A DNA stretch of 64,000 bases, from NCBI RefSeq assembly GCF_902726655.1, contig NZ_CACVAN010000001.1:2666001-2730000 (forward strand). Reading direction: 5' to 3'. The first letter of the stretch is position 1, and each line of letters opens with the position of its first letter. Below the pieces are notes generated by a model. That model ran no database searches. It saw only the letters and a program-made list of their open reading frames with translations, and had not been told where the DNA came from. Source of the stretch: Virgibacillus ihumii. Its GTDB lineage: Bacteria; Bacillota; Bacilli; Bacillales; Amphibacillaceae. Position numbers and translations under genes: made by a program. Shown here piece after piece: positions 42,268 through 50,308 of the stretch.

Positions 42268-43071
42268 TTGAAAAAGAAAAAGTGGAGACATTTGGGGCTT
42301 ATTTTGTTTTCTGCCTTTCTCATAGCTGGTCTTGCAGCATGCGGCGGTGGTGAAGGTTCCAATGGATCCGGAGATGATGGCGGATTAAAAGATAAATATA
42401 CCGTTGCGACGGATACCGGATTTGTTCCGTTTGAATTTAAGAAAAACGGTGAGTATACGGGTTTTGATATTGAACTTATTAGGGCAATAGCCGATGAAGT
42501 AGGTTTTGAAATTGATTTGGCACCGACAAACTTTGATGGAATTATTCCGGGTCTGCAAACAGGCAAATTTGATATTGCTATTGCAGGTATCGGTATTACT
42601 GAAGAACGTGCCAAAAAGATTGACTATAGTGATCCTTACTACAAATCGGGGCTGCGTATTGGTGTGCCGAAAGACAATACATCAATTAAAAGTCTTGAGG
42701 ATCTGGAAGGAAAAACAATTGCAACCAGACTCGGGTCAACCAGTGCCGCCTTTATAAAAGAGAATATTGAAGGTGCAACAGCCAACGAATATCAACAGAT
42801 GAGTCAGGTGTACCTGGCAGTGGAAAACGGAAGTGCCGACGCTGTTCTGTATGATGCGCCAAACGTCGCGTATTACATTAAGACAGAAGGAAGCGACAAA
42901 TTGAAGATGGTCGGCGAATTGTATAAAGCTGAAAATTACGGTATTGCCATTTCCAAGGGGCAGGATGAATTGGTGAAAGCTATTAATGATGCACTGGCAA
43001 CCCTTAAGGAAAATGGAACGTATGCTGAAATTTATAAAGAATGGTTTGGAGAAGCACCACCAAAAGAATAA
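42268..43071 (+). CDS. Polar amino-acid ABC transporter substrate-binding lipoprotein
   Basis: Family 3 solute-binding protein, 267 residues. Lipoprotein signal with lipobox LAAC, Cys25, then a Gly/Ser-rich linker. DTGFVPFEFKKNGEYTGFDIEL and GLQTGKFDIAIAGIGITEER are the classic amino-acid binding motifs (Gln/Arg/Cys type); Arg-x-Gly-x-x motif TRLGSTSA follows. The start is TTG at 42,268, 7 bases after AAAGGGGGT. A terminator-like hairpin separates it from the permease, which should raise its level over the membrane parts. The exact amino acid is not determined. Confidence 0.92.
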   Translation: MKKKKWRHLGLILFSAFLIAGLAACGGGEGSNGSGDDGGLKDKYTVATDTGFVPFEFKKNGEYTGFDIELIRAIADEVGFEIDLAPTNFDGIIPGLQTGKFDIAIAGIGITEERAKKIDYSDPYYKSGLRIGVPKDNTSIKSLEDLEGKTIATRLGSTSAAFIKENIEGATANEYQQMSQVYLAVENGSADAVLYDAPNVAYYIKTEGSDKLKMVGELYKAENYGIAISKGQDELVKAINDALATLKENGTYAEIYKEWFGEAPPKE

Positions 43072-43081
43072 TAAATGCAGT

Positions 43082-43116
43082 AAAAGGGTGTAACCATCCG
43101 GTTGTTACACCCTTTT
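43082..43116 (+). terminator. Intra-operon terminator between receptor and permease
   Basis: Perfect 13-bp stem AAAAGGGTGTAAC / GTTACACCCTTTT, 9-base loop. Weak T tract after it, so partial read-through to the permease gene is plausible. Confidence 0.75.
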
Positions 43117-43287
43117 AAACTTTTTACGAGGATAACCGGCGGTCCACCCCCAACTGCAAACAAAGTATTATAAACGGGGATAAACTGCCGATAGATGCTG
43201 GATTCAATCAACTAACAATCATTGGGCTGAGTGGGGAAAAGAATTACCCTAATGATTCACGTTACAGACAACAAGAGAGGTGAAAGG

Positions 43288-43947
43288 ATGCTGGACAGAT
43301 TTAATTTTGCCGGTGTTGTTGAATTTTTACCACAACTGATGACCGGTCTTTATTATACGCTGCTGATCTCAGTAGTTGGTCTTTTAATAGGCTTTATTCT
43401 TGGTGCTATTTTTGGATTAGGGCGTATATCAAGATTTAAAATAATTTATTGGATATCGAGTGTATATATTGAGATTCTGCGCGGTACTCCGGTACTGGTT
43501 CAGGCGATCTGGATTTTCTATGCACTGCCGCTGATCATTCAATATAATTTTGATTCCGTTACAGCTGGTATTATTGTTATTGCTTTAAACTCGGGTGCAT
43601 ATATCGCAGAAATTGTGCGTGGTGCCGTTGTATCAATTGAAAAAGGTCAGATGGAGGCAGGCCGGTCACTTGGTCTGAGTCATCGGCAGACGATGCGCTA
43701 CATTATTTGGCCACAGGCGTTTAAACGAATGATTCCACCATTGGGTAACCAGTTTATTATCAGTATTAAGGATACATCGCTATTATCAGTAATTCTTGTT
43801 CCGGAATTGATCTTCCAGGGACGTCTGATTGCAGCCAACCACTTTAATGCTGTTGAAATCTATACAACCGTTGCCTTTTTCTATCTGGCAATCACGCTGA
43901 CATTGTCCTTCGTCTTGAGCATTCTTGAAAGGAGGCTGGATGTCTAA
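43288..43947 (+). CDS. Amino-acid ABC transporter permease
   Basis: 219 residues, His/Glu/Gln/Arg/Cys-type permease. Membrane helices start [43 protein letters not shown] is the EAA loop docking the ATPase, and [19 protein letters not shown] follows. The ATG at 43,288 is 5 bases after AGAGGTG; the longer frame is unsupported. Stop overlaps the ATPase start (TAATG). Confidence 0.93.
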   Translation: MLDRFNFAGVVEFLPQLMTGLYYTLLISVVGLLIGFILGAIFGLGRISRFKIIYWISSVYIEILRGTPVLVQAIWIFYALPLIIQYNFDSVTAGIIVIALNSGAYIAEIVRGAVVSIEKGQMEAGRSLGLSHRQTMRYIIWPQAFKRMIPPLGNQFIISIKDTSLLSVILVPELIFQGRLIAANHFNAVEIYTTVAFFYLAITLTLSFVLSILERRLDV

Positions 43948-44669
43948 TGATAACCGTTGAAGATTTGCATAAAAGCTTCGGAAAATTAGAGGTGCTGAAG
44001 GGAATTGATTGTAAGGTTGAACAAAAAGAGGTTGTTTGTGTAATCGGTCCGAGTGGCTCCGGTAAAAGTACATTTTTGCGATGTTTGAATCTGCTTGAGG
44101 AAATAACAAGTGGTGACGTTATCGTTGACGGTGCACATTTGAACGATCCAAAAACAAATATTAATGAAGTACGAAAAGAAGTTGGGATGGTTTTTCAGCA
44201 GTTTAATCTGTTCCCGCATAAGTCCGTTATTGAAAATGTCATGCTTGCTCCGCAGAAAGCACGTGCCATTAGTAAAAATGAAGCGAAGGAACGTGCCCAA
44301 AAATTACTGGAAAAAGTCGGATTAAGCGATAAATCGGAAATGTATCCGAATCAGTTATCAGGCGGTCAGCAGCAACGAGTGGCAATTGCCCGGGCACTTG
44401 CCATGGAGCCAAAGATAATGCTGTTTGATGAGCCTACATCAGCACTTGATCCGGAACTAGTCGGTGAGGTGCTTGCGGTTATGAAGCAGCTTGCTTATGA
44501 AGGAATGACCATGGTAGTTGTAACACATGAGATGGGATTTGCCAGAGAAGTCGGCGATCGTGTTCTCTTTATGGATGAAGGAGTTATTATGGAGGAAGGC
44601 GATCCGGAGCAGATTTTTACCAATCCGGAATCAGAGCGGACGAAAGAGTTTCTGAATAAAATATTGTAA
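43947..44669 (+). CDS. Amino-acid ABC transporter ATP-binding protein (GlnQ-like)
   Basis: 240 residues. Walker [11 protein letters not shown]-loop [10 protein letters not shown], signature [17 protein letters not shown], Walker [15 protein letters not shown], switch [10 protein letters not shown]. Closest in pattern to GlnQ/ArtP-type ATPases. Start overlaps the permease stop by 1 base. Confidence 0.95.
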   Translation: MITVEDLHKSFGKLEVLKGIDCKVEQKEVVCVIGPSGSGKSTFLRCLNLLEEITSGDVIVDGAHLNDPKTNINEVRKEVGMVFQQFNLFPHKSVIENVMLAPQKARAISKNEAKERAQKLLEKVGLSDKSEMYPNQLSGGQQQRVAIARALAMEPKIMLFDEPTSALDPELVGEVLAVMKQLAYEGMTMVVVTHEMGFAREVGDRVLFMDEGVIMEEGDPEQIFTNPESERTKEFLNKIL

Positions 44670-44673
44670 TCAT

Positions 44674-44708
44674 AAAAAGCTGTCAATCTGTTGGATTGGC
44701 AGCTTTTT
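44674..44708 (+). terminator. Terminator after the amino-acid ABC operon
   Basis: AAAAAGCTGTCAATC / GATTGGCAGCTTTTT (one G-U), short loop, T run. Confidence 0.85.
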
Positions 44709-44761
44709 ATTTGATACCAAGCCGAGTACTGAATATGATATAGGAAAGGTGGGATATAGTG

Positions 44762-45691
44762 ATGGTTAATAAAGTGGAATTAGGTAATACAGGCTTACAA
44801 ATCCATCCTGTTGGACTTGGTGCAAACAAAATAGGACATGCAAATAAGGAAACAAACACCGAATATGGTGGAAAAATTATTACGGAAGCAATCGACCATG
44901 GGCTGAATTTCATTGATACAGCGTTCATGTACGGCAATGGACTTTCTGAGGAAATTATCGGAAAGACACTAAAAGAATCAGGCGATCGCAGCAAAGTTGT
45001 TTTGGCAACAAAAGGATCAAACCGTTGTGAGGGTGATAAAGTAGTTCATGATAATACCCCTTCATTTTTGAATCAAACCGTGGAAGATAGCCTAAAGCGA
45101 CTGCAGACCGATGTGATTGATTTGTTTTATATTCATTTTCCGGATGATGATACACCAAAATATGAAGCTGTCGGGGCACTGCAGCGTTTGCGGGAGGCAG
45201 GAAAAATCCGTGCCATCGGCGTTTCCAACTTTTCCATGGAGCAGTTGAAAGAAGCCAATCAAGATGGCTACCTGGATGTAGTGCAGGGGCATTATAATCT
45301 GCTCGAACGCTCAGCCGAAAAGGAATTGTTTCCTTATTTACTCGAAAATGAGATTTCGTTTATACCATATTTTCCTTTTGCATCAGGCTTACTGGCCGGT
45401 AAATATACGGAAAACACGGTTCTTTCTGATCGGTTAAAGAAAAGACCTCAATTTCAAGGAGAAACGTATCTTAGTAATTTGGAAAAAGTGGACTATCTGC
45501 ATCAGATTGCCGACAAACATGGGGTGGCACCGGCACATGTGGTGCTTGCCTATTATTTGAAACTTGATCCGATTGACGCAGTTATTCCGGGAGCGCGCAA
45601 TGTTAAGCAGGTCACGGATAATTTGAAAGCAGCTGAAGTTAATTTATCAGCTGAAGATGTAAAAACCATTGAAGAAGTTTTTCCTGCCTGA
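44762..45691 (+). CDS. Aldo/keto reductase
   Basis: NADPH-dependent oxidoreductase of the AKR superfamily, 309 residues. GLGANKIGH near the N-terminus, DTAFMYGNGLSEEIIG (catalytic Asp and Tyr), KVVLATKG with the catalytic Lys, LFYIHFPDD at the usual His position, IGVSNFSMEQL, and the cofactor-loop PGARNVKQVTDNL. Resembles the IolS/YhdN group. Substrate unknown. ATG 44,762 follows AAAGGTGGG by 8 bases. Confidence 0.92.
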   Translation: MVNKVELGNTGLQIHPVGLGANKIGHANKETNTEYGGKIITEAIDHGLNFIDTAFMYGNGLSEEIIGKTLKESGDRSKVVLATKGSNRCEGDKVVHDNTPSFLNQTVEDSLKRLQTDVIDLFYIHFPDDDTPKYEAVGALQRLREAGKIRAIGVSNFSMEQLKEANQDGYLDVVQGHYNLLERSAEKELFPYLLENEISFIPYFPFASGLLAGKYTENTVLSDRLKKRPQFQGETYLSNLEKVDYLHQIADKHGVAPAHVVLAYYLKLDPIDAVIPGARNVKQVTDNLKAAEVNLSAEDVKTIEEVFPA

Positions 45692-45721
45692 GCATAGTTT
45701 GGAAATTGCTTGCGTGAAGGC

Positions 45722-45865
45722 AGCTCAAACTTGGGAGAGAAAAGCTGAAACTCGCGAGAGACAGCTAAATTTCGGGAGAGAGTAGTCTGAACTCGGGAGA
45801 CAACAGCTCAAAGTCGGGAGAGAAGAGCCGAAACTCGGGAGAGAGCAGTCTAATGTCGGGAGAAA
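45722..45865. repeat. 21-bp imperfect tandem repeat, seven copies
   Basis: Units begin at 45,722, 45,743, 45,763, 45,784, 45,805, 45,826 and 45,847, consensus AGCTNAAACTCGGGAGAGAN; lengths 21, 20, 21, 21, 21, 21, 19. An eighth, diverged unit may start at 45,866. It lies between the convergent reductase and dck genes and has no ORF that needs it. Function unknown. Confidence 0.85.
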
Positions 45866-45893
45866 AGCTAAACAAGGAGTGACAGGAAATTAT

Positions 45894-45925
45894 AATCGGT
45901 GCCCCAGATTACAGGAGCACCGATT
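45894..45925. terminator. Terminator between the reductase and dck
   Basis: AATCGGTGC / GCACCGATT, 14-base loop. On plus it is followed by TTAGTTTT; on minus by TATAATTTCC. More likely the minus-strand dck end or both. Confidence 0.6.
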
Positions 45926-45931
45926 TTAGTT

Positions 45932-46615
45932 TTATCGTATAAGTTCTCTTGTCTTCCATTTTCGTGATTGCTGGATGAAGTGTCCGACTTTTTCCAGAAT
46001 CGGTTCGATGGTGTCTTCCTTATTGATCAAGTCATAATCGGAAATGTTAACCCGCAGAATGGGACAGGAGTTAAAATTGTTGATCCAGTTTTCATAACGG
46101 TTATACATTTCTTCCCAATATGAAATTGGCGTATTTTTTTCCATTTCCCTGCCGCGCACTTGAATTCGCTCCAGCACCTCATCGAATGAACCTTCCAAAT
46201 AAATCAAAAGATCGGGATGTGGGAAATACGGCGTCATGACCATTGCCTCAAACAGGTTTGTGTATGTTTCATAATCTGTTTTCGACATTGTACCATTTTC
46301 ATAATGCATTTTTGCAAAAATACCTGTGTCTTCATAGATGGAACGGTCCTGGATGAATCCACCGCCATACTCAAAAATTTTCTTCTGCTCCTTAAATCGT
46401 TCAGCCAGAAAATAAATCTGCAAATGGAAGCTCCACCGTTCAAAATCCTCATAAAATTTACCAAGGTACGGATTTGCATCAACTTTTTCCAATGACGTTT
46501 TAAAATTCAATGCATTCGCTAACGCCCTGGTCATCGTTGATTTCCCAACCCCCACAGTACCGGCAATTGTTATGATGCTGTCATGTGGAATCTGGTATTT
46601 ATCACGTAATTTCAT
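45932..46615 (-). CDS. dck: Deoxyadenosine/deoxycytidine kinase
   Basis: Salvage kinase phosphorylating deoxynucleosides. 227 residues. P-loop IAGTVGVGKSTMTRALA (ATP), conserved ANPYLGKFYEDFERWSFHLQ, DRSIYEDTGIFAKM (DRS motif) and LIYLEGSFDEVLERIQVRGRE (lid). Corresponds to B. subtilis Dck (YaaF) by the long P-loop protein with this FERWSFHLQIYFLAERF motif. The ATG at 46,615 is 8 bases after AAGGGG; the upstream ATG is rejected. In the usual dck-dgk pair. Confidence 0.93.
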   Translation of the reverse strand: MKLRDKYQIPHDSIITIAGTVGVGKSTMTRALANALNFKTSLEKVDANPYLGKFYEDFERWSFHLQIYFLAERFKEQKKIFEYGGGFIQDRSIYEDTGIFAKMHYENGTMSKTDYETYTNLFEAMVMTPYFPHPDLLIYLEGSFDEVLERIQVRGREMEKNTPISYWEEMYNRYENWINNFNSCPILRVNISDYDLINKEDTIEPILEKVGHFIQQSRKWKTRELIR

Positions 46616-46636
46616 ATTTGGTTCCCCTTTTTTCAT

Positions 46637-46845
46637 TGTCTAGCTCCAGCGCCCAGCGACTAGCAAACTTCACACTTCCTCACTACGATAAAGAAGACTT
46701 GCCGATGGTGAAACCAGAGGCCTAGTCGCACTTATACCCTTGTGGTGAAAGTCAACATCGGTTCGCTTTCAGCTCACCGTGTTTCCTTTATCTCATTGCG
46801 GAGTGCTCCAGTTTGTACGTCGCTAAACGGGCACTTACGCTTTTC
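46637..46845. repeat. Dispersed intergenic repeat, long form
   Basis: Starts TGTCTAGCTCCAGCGCCCAG and ends GCTAAACGGGCACTTACGCTTTT, the same ends as the 18,472 element, but with about 160 bases inserted between them. The interior has partial inverted pairs (for example GCACTTATACCC with GGGTA-type matches) but no ORF. It fills the dck-dgk gap. Confidence 0.75.
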
Positions 46846-47490
46846 TTATTTGGACATCACCTGATGATTATTCAGCTGTTGTTCGACCTTTTTTATTATC
46901 ATGTCCAGGTCATCTTGATGCTTTACAAAGTCTGTTTCATCTCCATTAATGCGGATGACCGGGATTTCTGGATGAAGCACTTCGAATTCATTCATATAAT
47001 CCTCATAATCCTTTGCCAGCTGTGCCAGGTAGGATGGCTTAATATTCTGCTCAATTTCCCTTCCGCGCATGCGAATTCGCTTCAAAATGGTATCAAGGCT
47101 GGCATGTAAATAAATCATCATATTCGGAACAGGCATATCCTTCGTCAAAATGTGATAAATCTGCTCATATTTCTTAAATTTGTCATCCTGTAACGTTCGT
47201 TTTGCAAAAATCATGTTTTTTGATATATGATAATCGGCGATGACTGCCCGGTTTTTGTCGAGATACTTTTTCTCAATGTCTTCCAGCTGTTTGTAGCGAT
47301 TGCATAAAAAGAACATTTCCGTTTGAAAGCTCCACTCATCAATATCATCATAAAATTTACCGAGAAACGGATTTTCCTCGACAATCTCCCTTAATAGATG
47401 AAAATTAAAATGGACAGAAAGTTTTTTTGCAAGTGATGTCTTACCAATCCCAATCGGACCCTCAATTGCAATAAACGGGACTTCTGTCAT
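46846..47490 (-). CDS. dgk: Deoxyguanosine kinase
   Basis: Salvage kinase for deoxyguanosine, 214 residues. P-loop IEGPIGIGKTSLAKKLS, NPFLGKFYDDIDEWSFQTEMFFLCNRYKQLEDI, and VIADYHISKNMIFAKRTL in place of the DRS motif, the pattern of B. subtilis Dgk (YaaG). It is upstream of dck on the minus strand with a repeat between them. Confidence 0.93.
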   Translation of the reverse strand: MTEVPFIAIEGPIGIGKTSLAKKLSVHFNFHLLREIVEENPFLGKFYDDIDEWSFQTEMFFLCNRYKQLEDIEKKYLDKNRAVIADYHISKNMIFAKRTLQDDKFKKYEQIYHILTKDMPVPNMMIYLHASLDTILKRIRMRGREIEQNIKPSYLAQLAKDYEDYMNEFEVLHPEIPVIRINGDETDFVKHQDDLDMIIKKVEQQLNNHQVMSK

Positions 47491-47644
47491 AACGATCCCT
47501 CCAATCTATGTAACAAAATTCGACAGATGTACTTTATTTTAGCATATAAAAAAAGACAGTTCCATGTGAAACAAGATGAAGTGCTTTTCAAGAAGCCATC
47601 TGTTTTGTATAATAGTGATTGTTGCATTTTTAAATAGCAATTTT

Positions 47645-47717
47645 GCCCCCGTAGCTCAGGGGATAGAGCATTGGTTTCCTAAACCATGTGTCGCAGGTTC
47701 GAATCCTGCCGGGGGCG
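47645..47717 (+). tRNA. tRNA-Arg (anticodon CCU), ICE insertion site
   Basis: GCCCCCG / CGGGGGC acceptor, anticodon stem TTGGT-TTCCTAA-ACCAT giving CCT, T-arm GCAGGTTCGAATCCTGC, discriminator G at 47,717, no CCA. The integrase gene begins 57 bases beyond it, so its 3' end is the likely attachment site. Whether the last bases belong to chromosome or element cannot be told without the other junction. Confidence 0.95.
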
Positions 47718-47744
47718 TAGTTTCAAAACATATCAAGTTTTTAT

Positions 47745-47763
47745 TTGGTCACGGATTGGTCAC
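47745..47763. repeat. Two TTGGTCAC direct repeats between tRNA-Arg and the integrase
   Basis: TTGGTCAC at 47,745-47,752 and 47,756-47,763, 11 bases apart. Their position next to att suggests integrase arm-type sites or excision-protein sites. Confidence 0.5.
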
Positions 47764-47773
47764 TTTTAGTCTG

Positions 47774-48922
47774 CTAAAGCGAATAACTGTTCGTGACTTT
47801 TTCTTCTTTTTTGAATGCAGATTCTAATGATTCAGCAACAGCCTCTTGCATGTTTGGCAGCATATGGGAATAGGTATCAAGTGTTACTTGAATACTTGAA
47901 TGACCAAGACGTTCCTGTACAATCTTAGGATGCGTTTTTAATCCAAAAAGCATGGATGCATGTGTATGCCGTAAATCATGGAACCGAATCTGTGGCACTT
48001 TTTCCCGATTTATGCAACGCTTAAATGCTCGAATGATGTTTGAAGGCTCCACTTTGTTTCCAAAAGCTGTTGCAATGACAAGATTATTATCTGCATAGTC
48101 ACGACCGACACCCATTTTCTTTTCTTTCTGTAAATTGTAATGTCTTTTTAATTCAAAAATGTCGGAATCTGTAACGGCTATTGATCGGTAACTCGAATTA
48201 TTTTTCAGATTAGCAATCCGGTATTTTTCCTCTTCACGCTTTAATGCCCTTCGAACATAGATTGTTTTATTATTAAAGTCGATACAATCCCACTTCAAAC
48301 CAAGAATTTCACCTTGTCGCATTCCTGTAAAAGCAGCCAAATACCAAGCTATAAAAAAGTTCTCCTGCCGAGTAGCATCGAGAAAACTTTTCAGTGTTAG
48401 CATATTCCAGTGTTTCATTTCATTTTTGGCTACAGATGCAGGTTCTGCTGCATTGGCAACGTTCTTCGGCAATCCTTCCATGCGACAGCCTTTTTCAAGC
48501 GCATTACTTAAAATTCGGTGTATATGATGTATGGATCGTTCTGATAGCTCCCCTTGTTCCAGCAGCCCATCATAAAAGTTCTGTACATCATTTGGGGTTA
48601 GTCTAAATACCTGTATAGCACCAAGTGCTGGCTTTATATGATTGTCAATGTACGACTTATAATGCGCATATGTAGAATATGCCACACGAGTTTGTTTATG
48701 TTTGAGCCATCTATCAAGGTAATCGCTCATTAATTCTTTCGACGGTTCAACATAAGAGCCACGCTGCAATTCCGACATCATATCATTCATGGCCTTTTGC
48801 GCTTTTTTCTTACTAGAAAACCCTGACACTCGTTTCTGTTTACGTTTTTTTGTAACTGGATCACGGCCAATATCTAATACAAATGAATACATATTACCAC
48901 GCTTGACTATAGAACCTTTCAT
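47774..48922 (-). CDS. int: Site-specific tyrosine integrase
   Basis: 382 residues. N-terminal arm-binding domain (KGSIVKRGNMYSFVLDIGRD, AP2-like), core-binding SAM-like domain (about 60-160), and catalytic domain with Arg in FTGMRQGEILGLKW, HxxR in HDLRHTHASML, His in LGHSSIQVTLDTY and the nucleophile Tyr in that DTYSHM. Same architecture as ICE/phage integrases of Firmicutes. It is the first gene after tRNA-Arg and overlaps the end of immA by 29 bases. Confidence 0.95.
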   Translation of the reverse strand: MKGSIVKRGNMYSFVLDIGRDPVTKKRKQKRVSGFSSKKKAQKAMNDMMSELQRGSYVEPSKELMSDYLDRWLKHKQTRVAYSTYAHYKSYIDNHIKPALGAIQVFRLTPNDVQNFYDGLLEQGELSERSIHHIHRILSNALEKGCRMEGLPKNVANAAEPASVAKNEMKHWNMLTLKSFLDATRQENFFIAWYLAAFTGMRQGEILGLKWDCIDFNNKTIYVRRALKREEEKYRIANLKNNSSYRSIAVTDSDIFELKRHYNLQKEKKMGVGRDYADNNLVIATAFGNKVEPSNIIRAFKRCINREKVPQIRFHDLRHTHASMLFGLKTHPKIVQERLGHSSIQVTLDTYSHMLPNMQEAVAESLESAFKKEEKVTNSYSL

Positions 48923-49355
48923 TTAGTACCTTCCTTTCGTACATTTCTAGTCTTTTTGAAGCAAATTCATATTCGACATTAAATAATATAGCTATTTTGT
49001 AGGCTGTCAAATTTTCAATTTTTTCTAGCATAAAAGTTGGTACACAAAAATGGTATGCAAAATTCTCTGCCTGGTACTCTTGCAAATCCCGGAATAGATA
49101 ATGCATTTTCAATTGCTGTCCTACATGCCGGAGACGATGCCCTAATTCATGACAAAAGTTTTGCCATTCTTGTTGTATTGTGGATTTAACAAGTATAATA
49201 TCATTTTCAATACTGAAACTGAAATTTGATTCACGGTAAACAATGTTTATGTTGAGCTTTTTAGCTATGGTGAACATGTCCAAATGATGTGGTTCGTAGA
49301 TGTCTAATTTGAAGCATAAATCGTTGATGAATTCTTCTATATATGTGTAAACCAA
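48894..49355 (-). CDS. ImmA/IrrE-type metalloprotease (anti-repressor)
   Basis: 153 residues. Zinc motif HELGH (in FCHELGHRL) with a downstream Glu in EYQAENFAYHF, the ImmA pattern. In ICEBs1 ImmA cleaves the ImmR repressor after damage or peptide signals; here it sits directly beside a repressor gene, so the same role is likely. The start is TTG, 5 bases from GAGGTG. Confidence 0.85.
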   Translation of the reverse strand: MVYTYIEEFINDLCFKLDIYEPHHLDMFTIAKKLNINIVYRESNFSFSIENDIILVKSTIQQEWQNFCHELGHRLRHVGQQLKMHYLFRDLQEYQAENFAYHFCVPTFMLEKIENLTAYKIAILFNVEYEFASKRLEMYERKVLNERFYSQAW

Positions 49356-49406
49356 TTTAACACCTCAATAATAGAACCTATGTTCCGTTTTGTGCTATAA
49401 AAGAGA

Positions 49407-49426
49407 GTATACAAAAATATGTATAC
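49407..49426. promoter_or_regulatory. Inverted repeat upstream of immA
   Basis: GTATACA (49,407-49,413) and TGTATAC (49,420-49,426), spacing 6: a 20-bp symmetric site in the 202-base gap between the repressor stop and immA. Candidate operator; nothing else is seen in the gap. Confidence 0.35.
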
Positions 49427-49557
49427 CTTTTTGGGATTTTGTCCATAAACAAAATTTTCCTATATAATTTTACTTATATATCAGCTTATCCGAATGTTAT
49501 TTATCAAAGTTAACAGTTTTAAGCTATGAGAACACATCATCCACTAGCTATAATAGT

Positions 49558-49947
49558 TTATTCTCTTTTCTTACTTTGCTTAAACTTAATATAATCGTAT
49601 ACATCCTCAAGGTCTTCTGCTGTCATGTTAGCCAGATCATGAAACATTAAATCCGCATCTGGGAATTCAGTTGCTATTTTATCCATGATTGCTGATTTTT
49701 CATCGTTATATTCTCCCTTTTCCTCTATATACCCGGCCATGACGAGTAATTTATCATAAGAATAGTAATAAGCCTTTGCAATCAATTTAAGTGTATCAGG
49801 GGTCGGTTTTACGTTTTTACCTGATCGCTTATCGTATCCTTTTTCAATAGTATCTAAATAGGTATGACTGATTCCGATTCGTTTGCTTGCTTCCCTCAGT
49901 GATTCTTTACCTCTTAATTCTTTTAACAGTTTTCCTATCTCAGACAT
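49558..49947 (-). CDS. XRE-family repressor (ImmR-like)
   Basis: 129 residues from the ATG at 49,947 (AGGGGTG 6 bases upstream). The N-terminal HTH GKLLKELRGKESLREASK then IGISHTYLDTIEKG, and a C-terminal charged helical region with DADLMFHDLANMTAEDLEDV. Position next to an ImmA-type protease and divergent from a small XRE gene fits a lysogeny-type repressor keeping the element quiet. Confidence 0.82.
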   Translation of the reverse strand: MSEIGKLLKELRGKESLREASKRIGISHTYLDTIEKGYDKRSGKNVKPTPDTLKLIAKAYYYSYDKLLVMAGYIEEKGEYNDEKSAIMDKIATEFPDADLMFHDLANMTAEDLEDVYDYIKFKQSKKRE

Positions 49948-49972
49948 GTTTCTCACCCCTGTAATTCATACT

Positions 49973-50049
49973 TTACAACATGTAATCAGAAAAATAAACA
50001 ATTTTTTTGTAAAACATTATTGACGATATTGTTATTCATGTGTTACATT
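49973..50049. promoter_or_regulatory. Divergent switch region: operator candidate and rightward promoter
   Basis: TTACAACATGTAA (49,973-49,985) is a 13-base inverted repeat near the repressor start. On plus, TTGACG (50,020-50,025) and an extended -10, TGT-TACATT (50,044-50,049, spacer 18), give a rightward promoter; ATGT-GTT-ACAT (50,038-50,048) overlaps the -10 and could be an operator. Confidence 0.5.
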
Positions 50050-50071
50050 ACGTTTATAGGAGGTGTTAATC

Positions 50072-50296
50072 ATGGATAACAAATTACGGAAAATCCGAAA
50101 TGAACGCGGAATGTCAATATCTGAACTTTCAAGACGGACAAAAATTTCCCGTCAATCTATTACGAAAATAGAATTGCATGACTCAGAACCATCAGGTATT
50201 ACAATGTTGACAATTTCAAAAGCGTTAGATCGTGATCCACGTGAAATTTTTTTTACTGGGTCTGTTATACAAGGTTTACAAAAACAAACCGTGTAG
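50072..50296 (+). CDS. Small XRE-family DNA-binding protein
   Basis: 74 residues, almost entirely one HTH: RKIRNERGMSISELSRRTKI and SRQSITKIELHDSEPSGITML. AGGAGGTG sits 6 bases before the ATG. It is the first rightward gene, divergent from the ImmR-like gene, and may act as Cro-like partner of the switch. Confidence 0.85.
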   Translation: MDNKLRKIRNERGMSISELSRRTKISRQSITKIELHDSEPSGITMLTISKALDRDPREIFFTGSVIQGLQKQTV

Positions 50297-50308
50297 GAGG
50301 TTATTTGA

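Noticed and set aside
45722..45865. CRISPR array
   Set aside because: Period is 21 bp with no separate spacers and no cas genes; it is a plain tandem repeat.
47558..47573. AGTTCCATGTGAAACA resembling parS
   Set aside because: Two mismatches from TGTTCCACGTGAAACA, including one in the central CACGTG, so ParB binding is unlikely.
47576..47827. Plus-strand ORF across tRNA-Arg
   Set aside because: The frame is the tRNA sequence itself plus adjacent intergenic DNA; no independent support.
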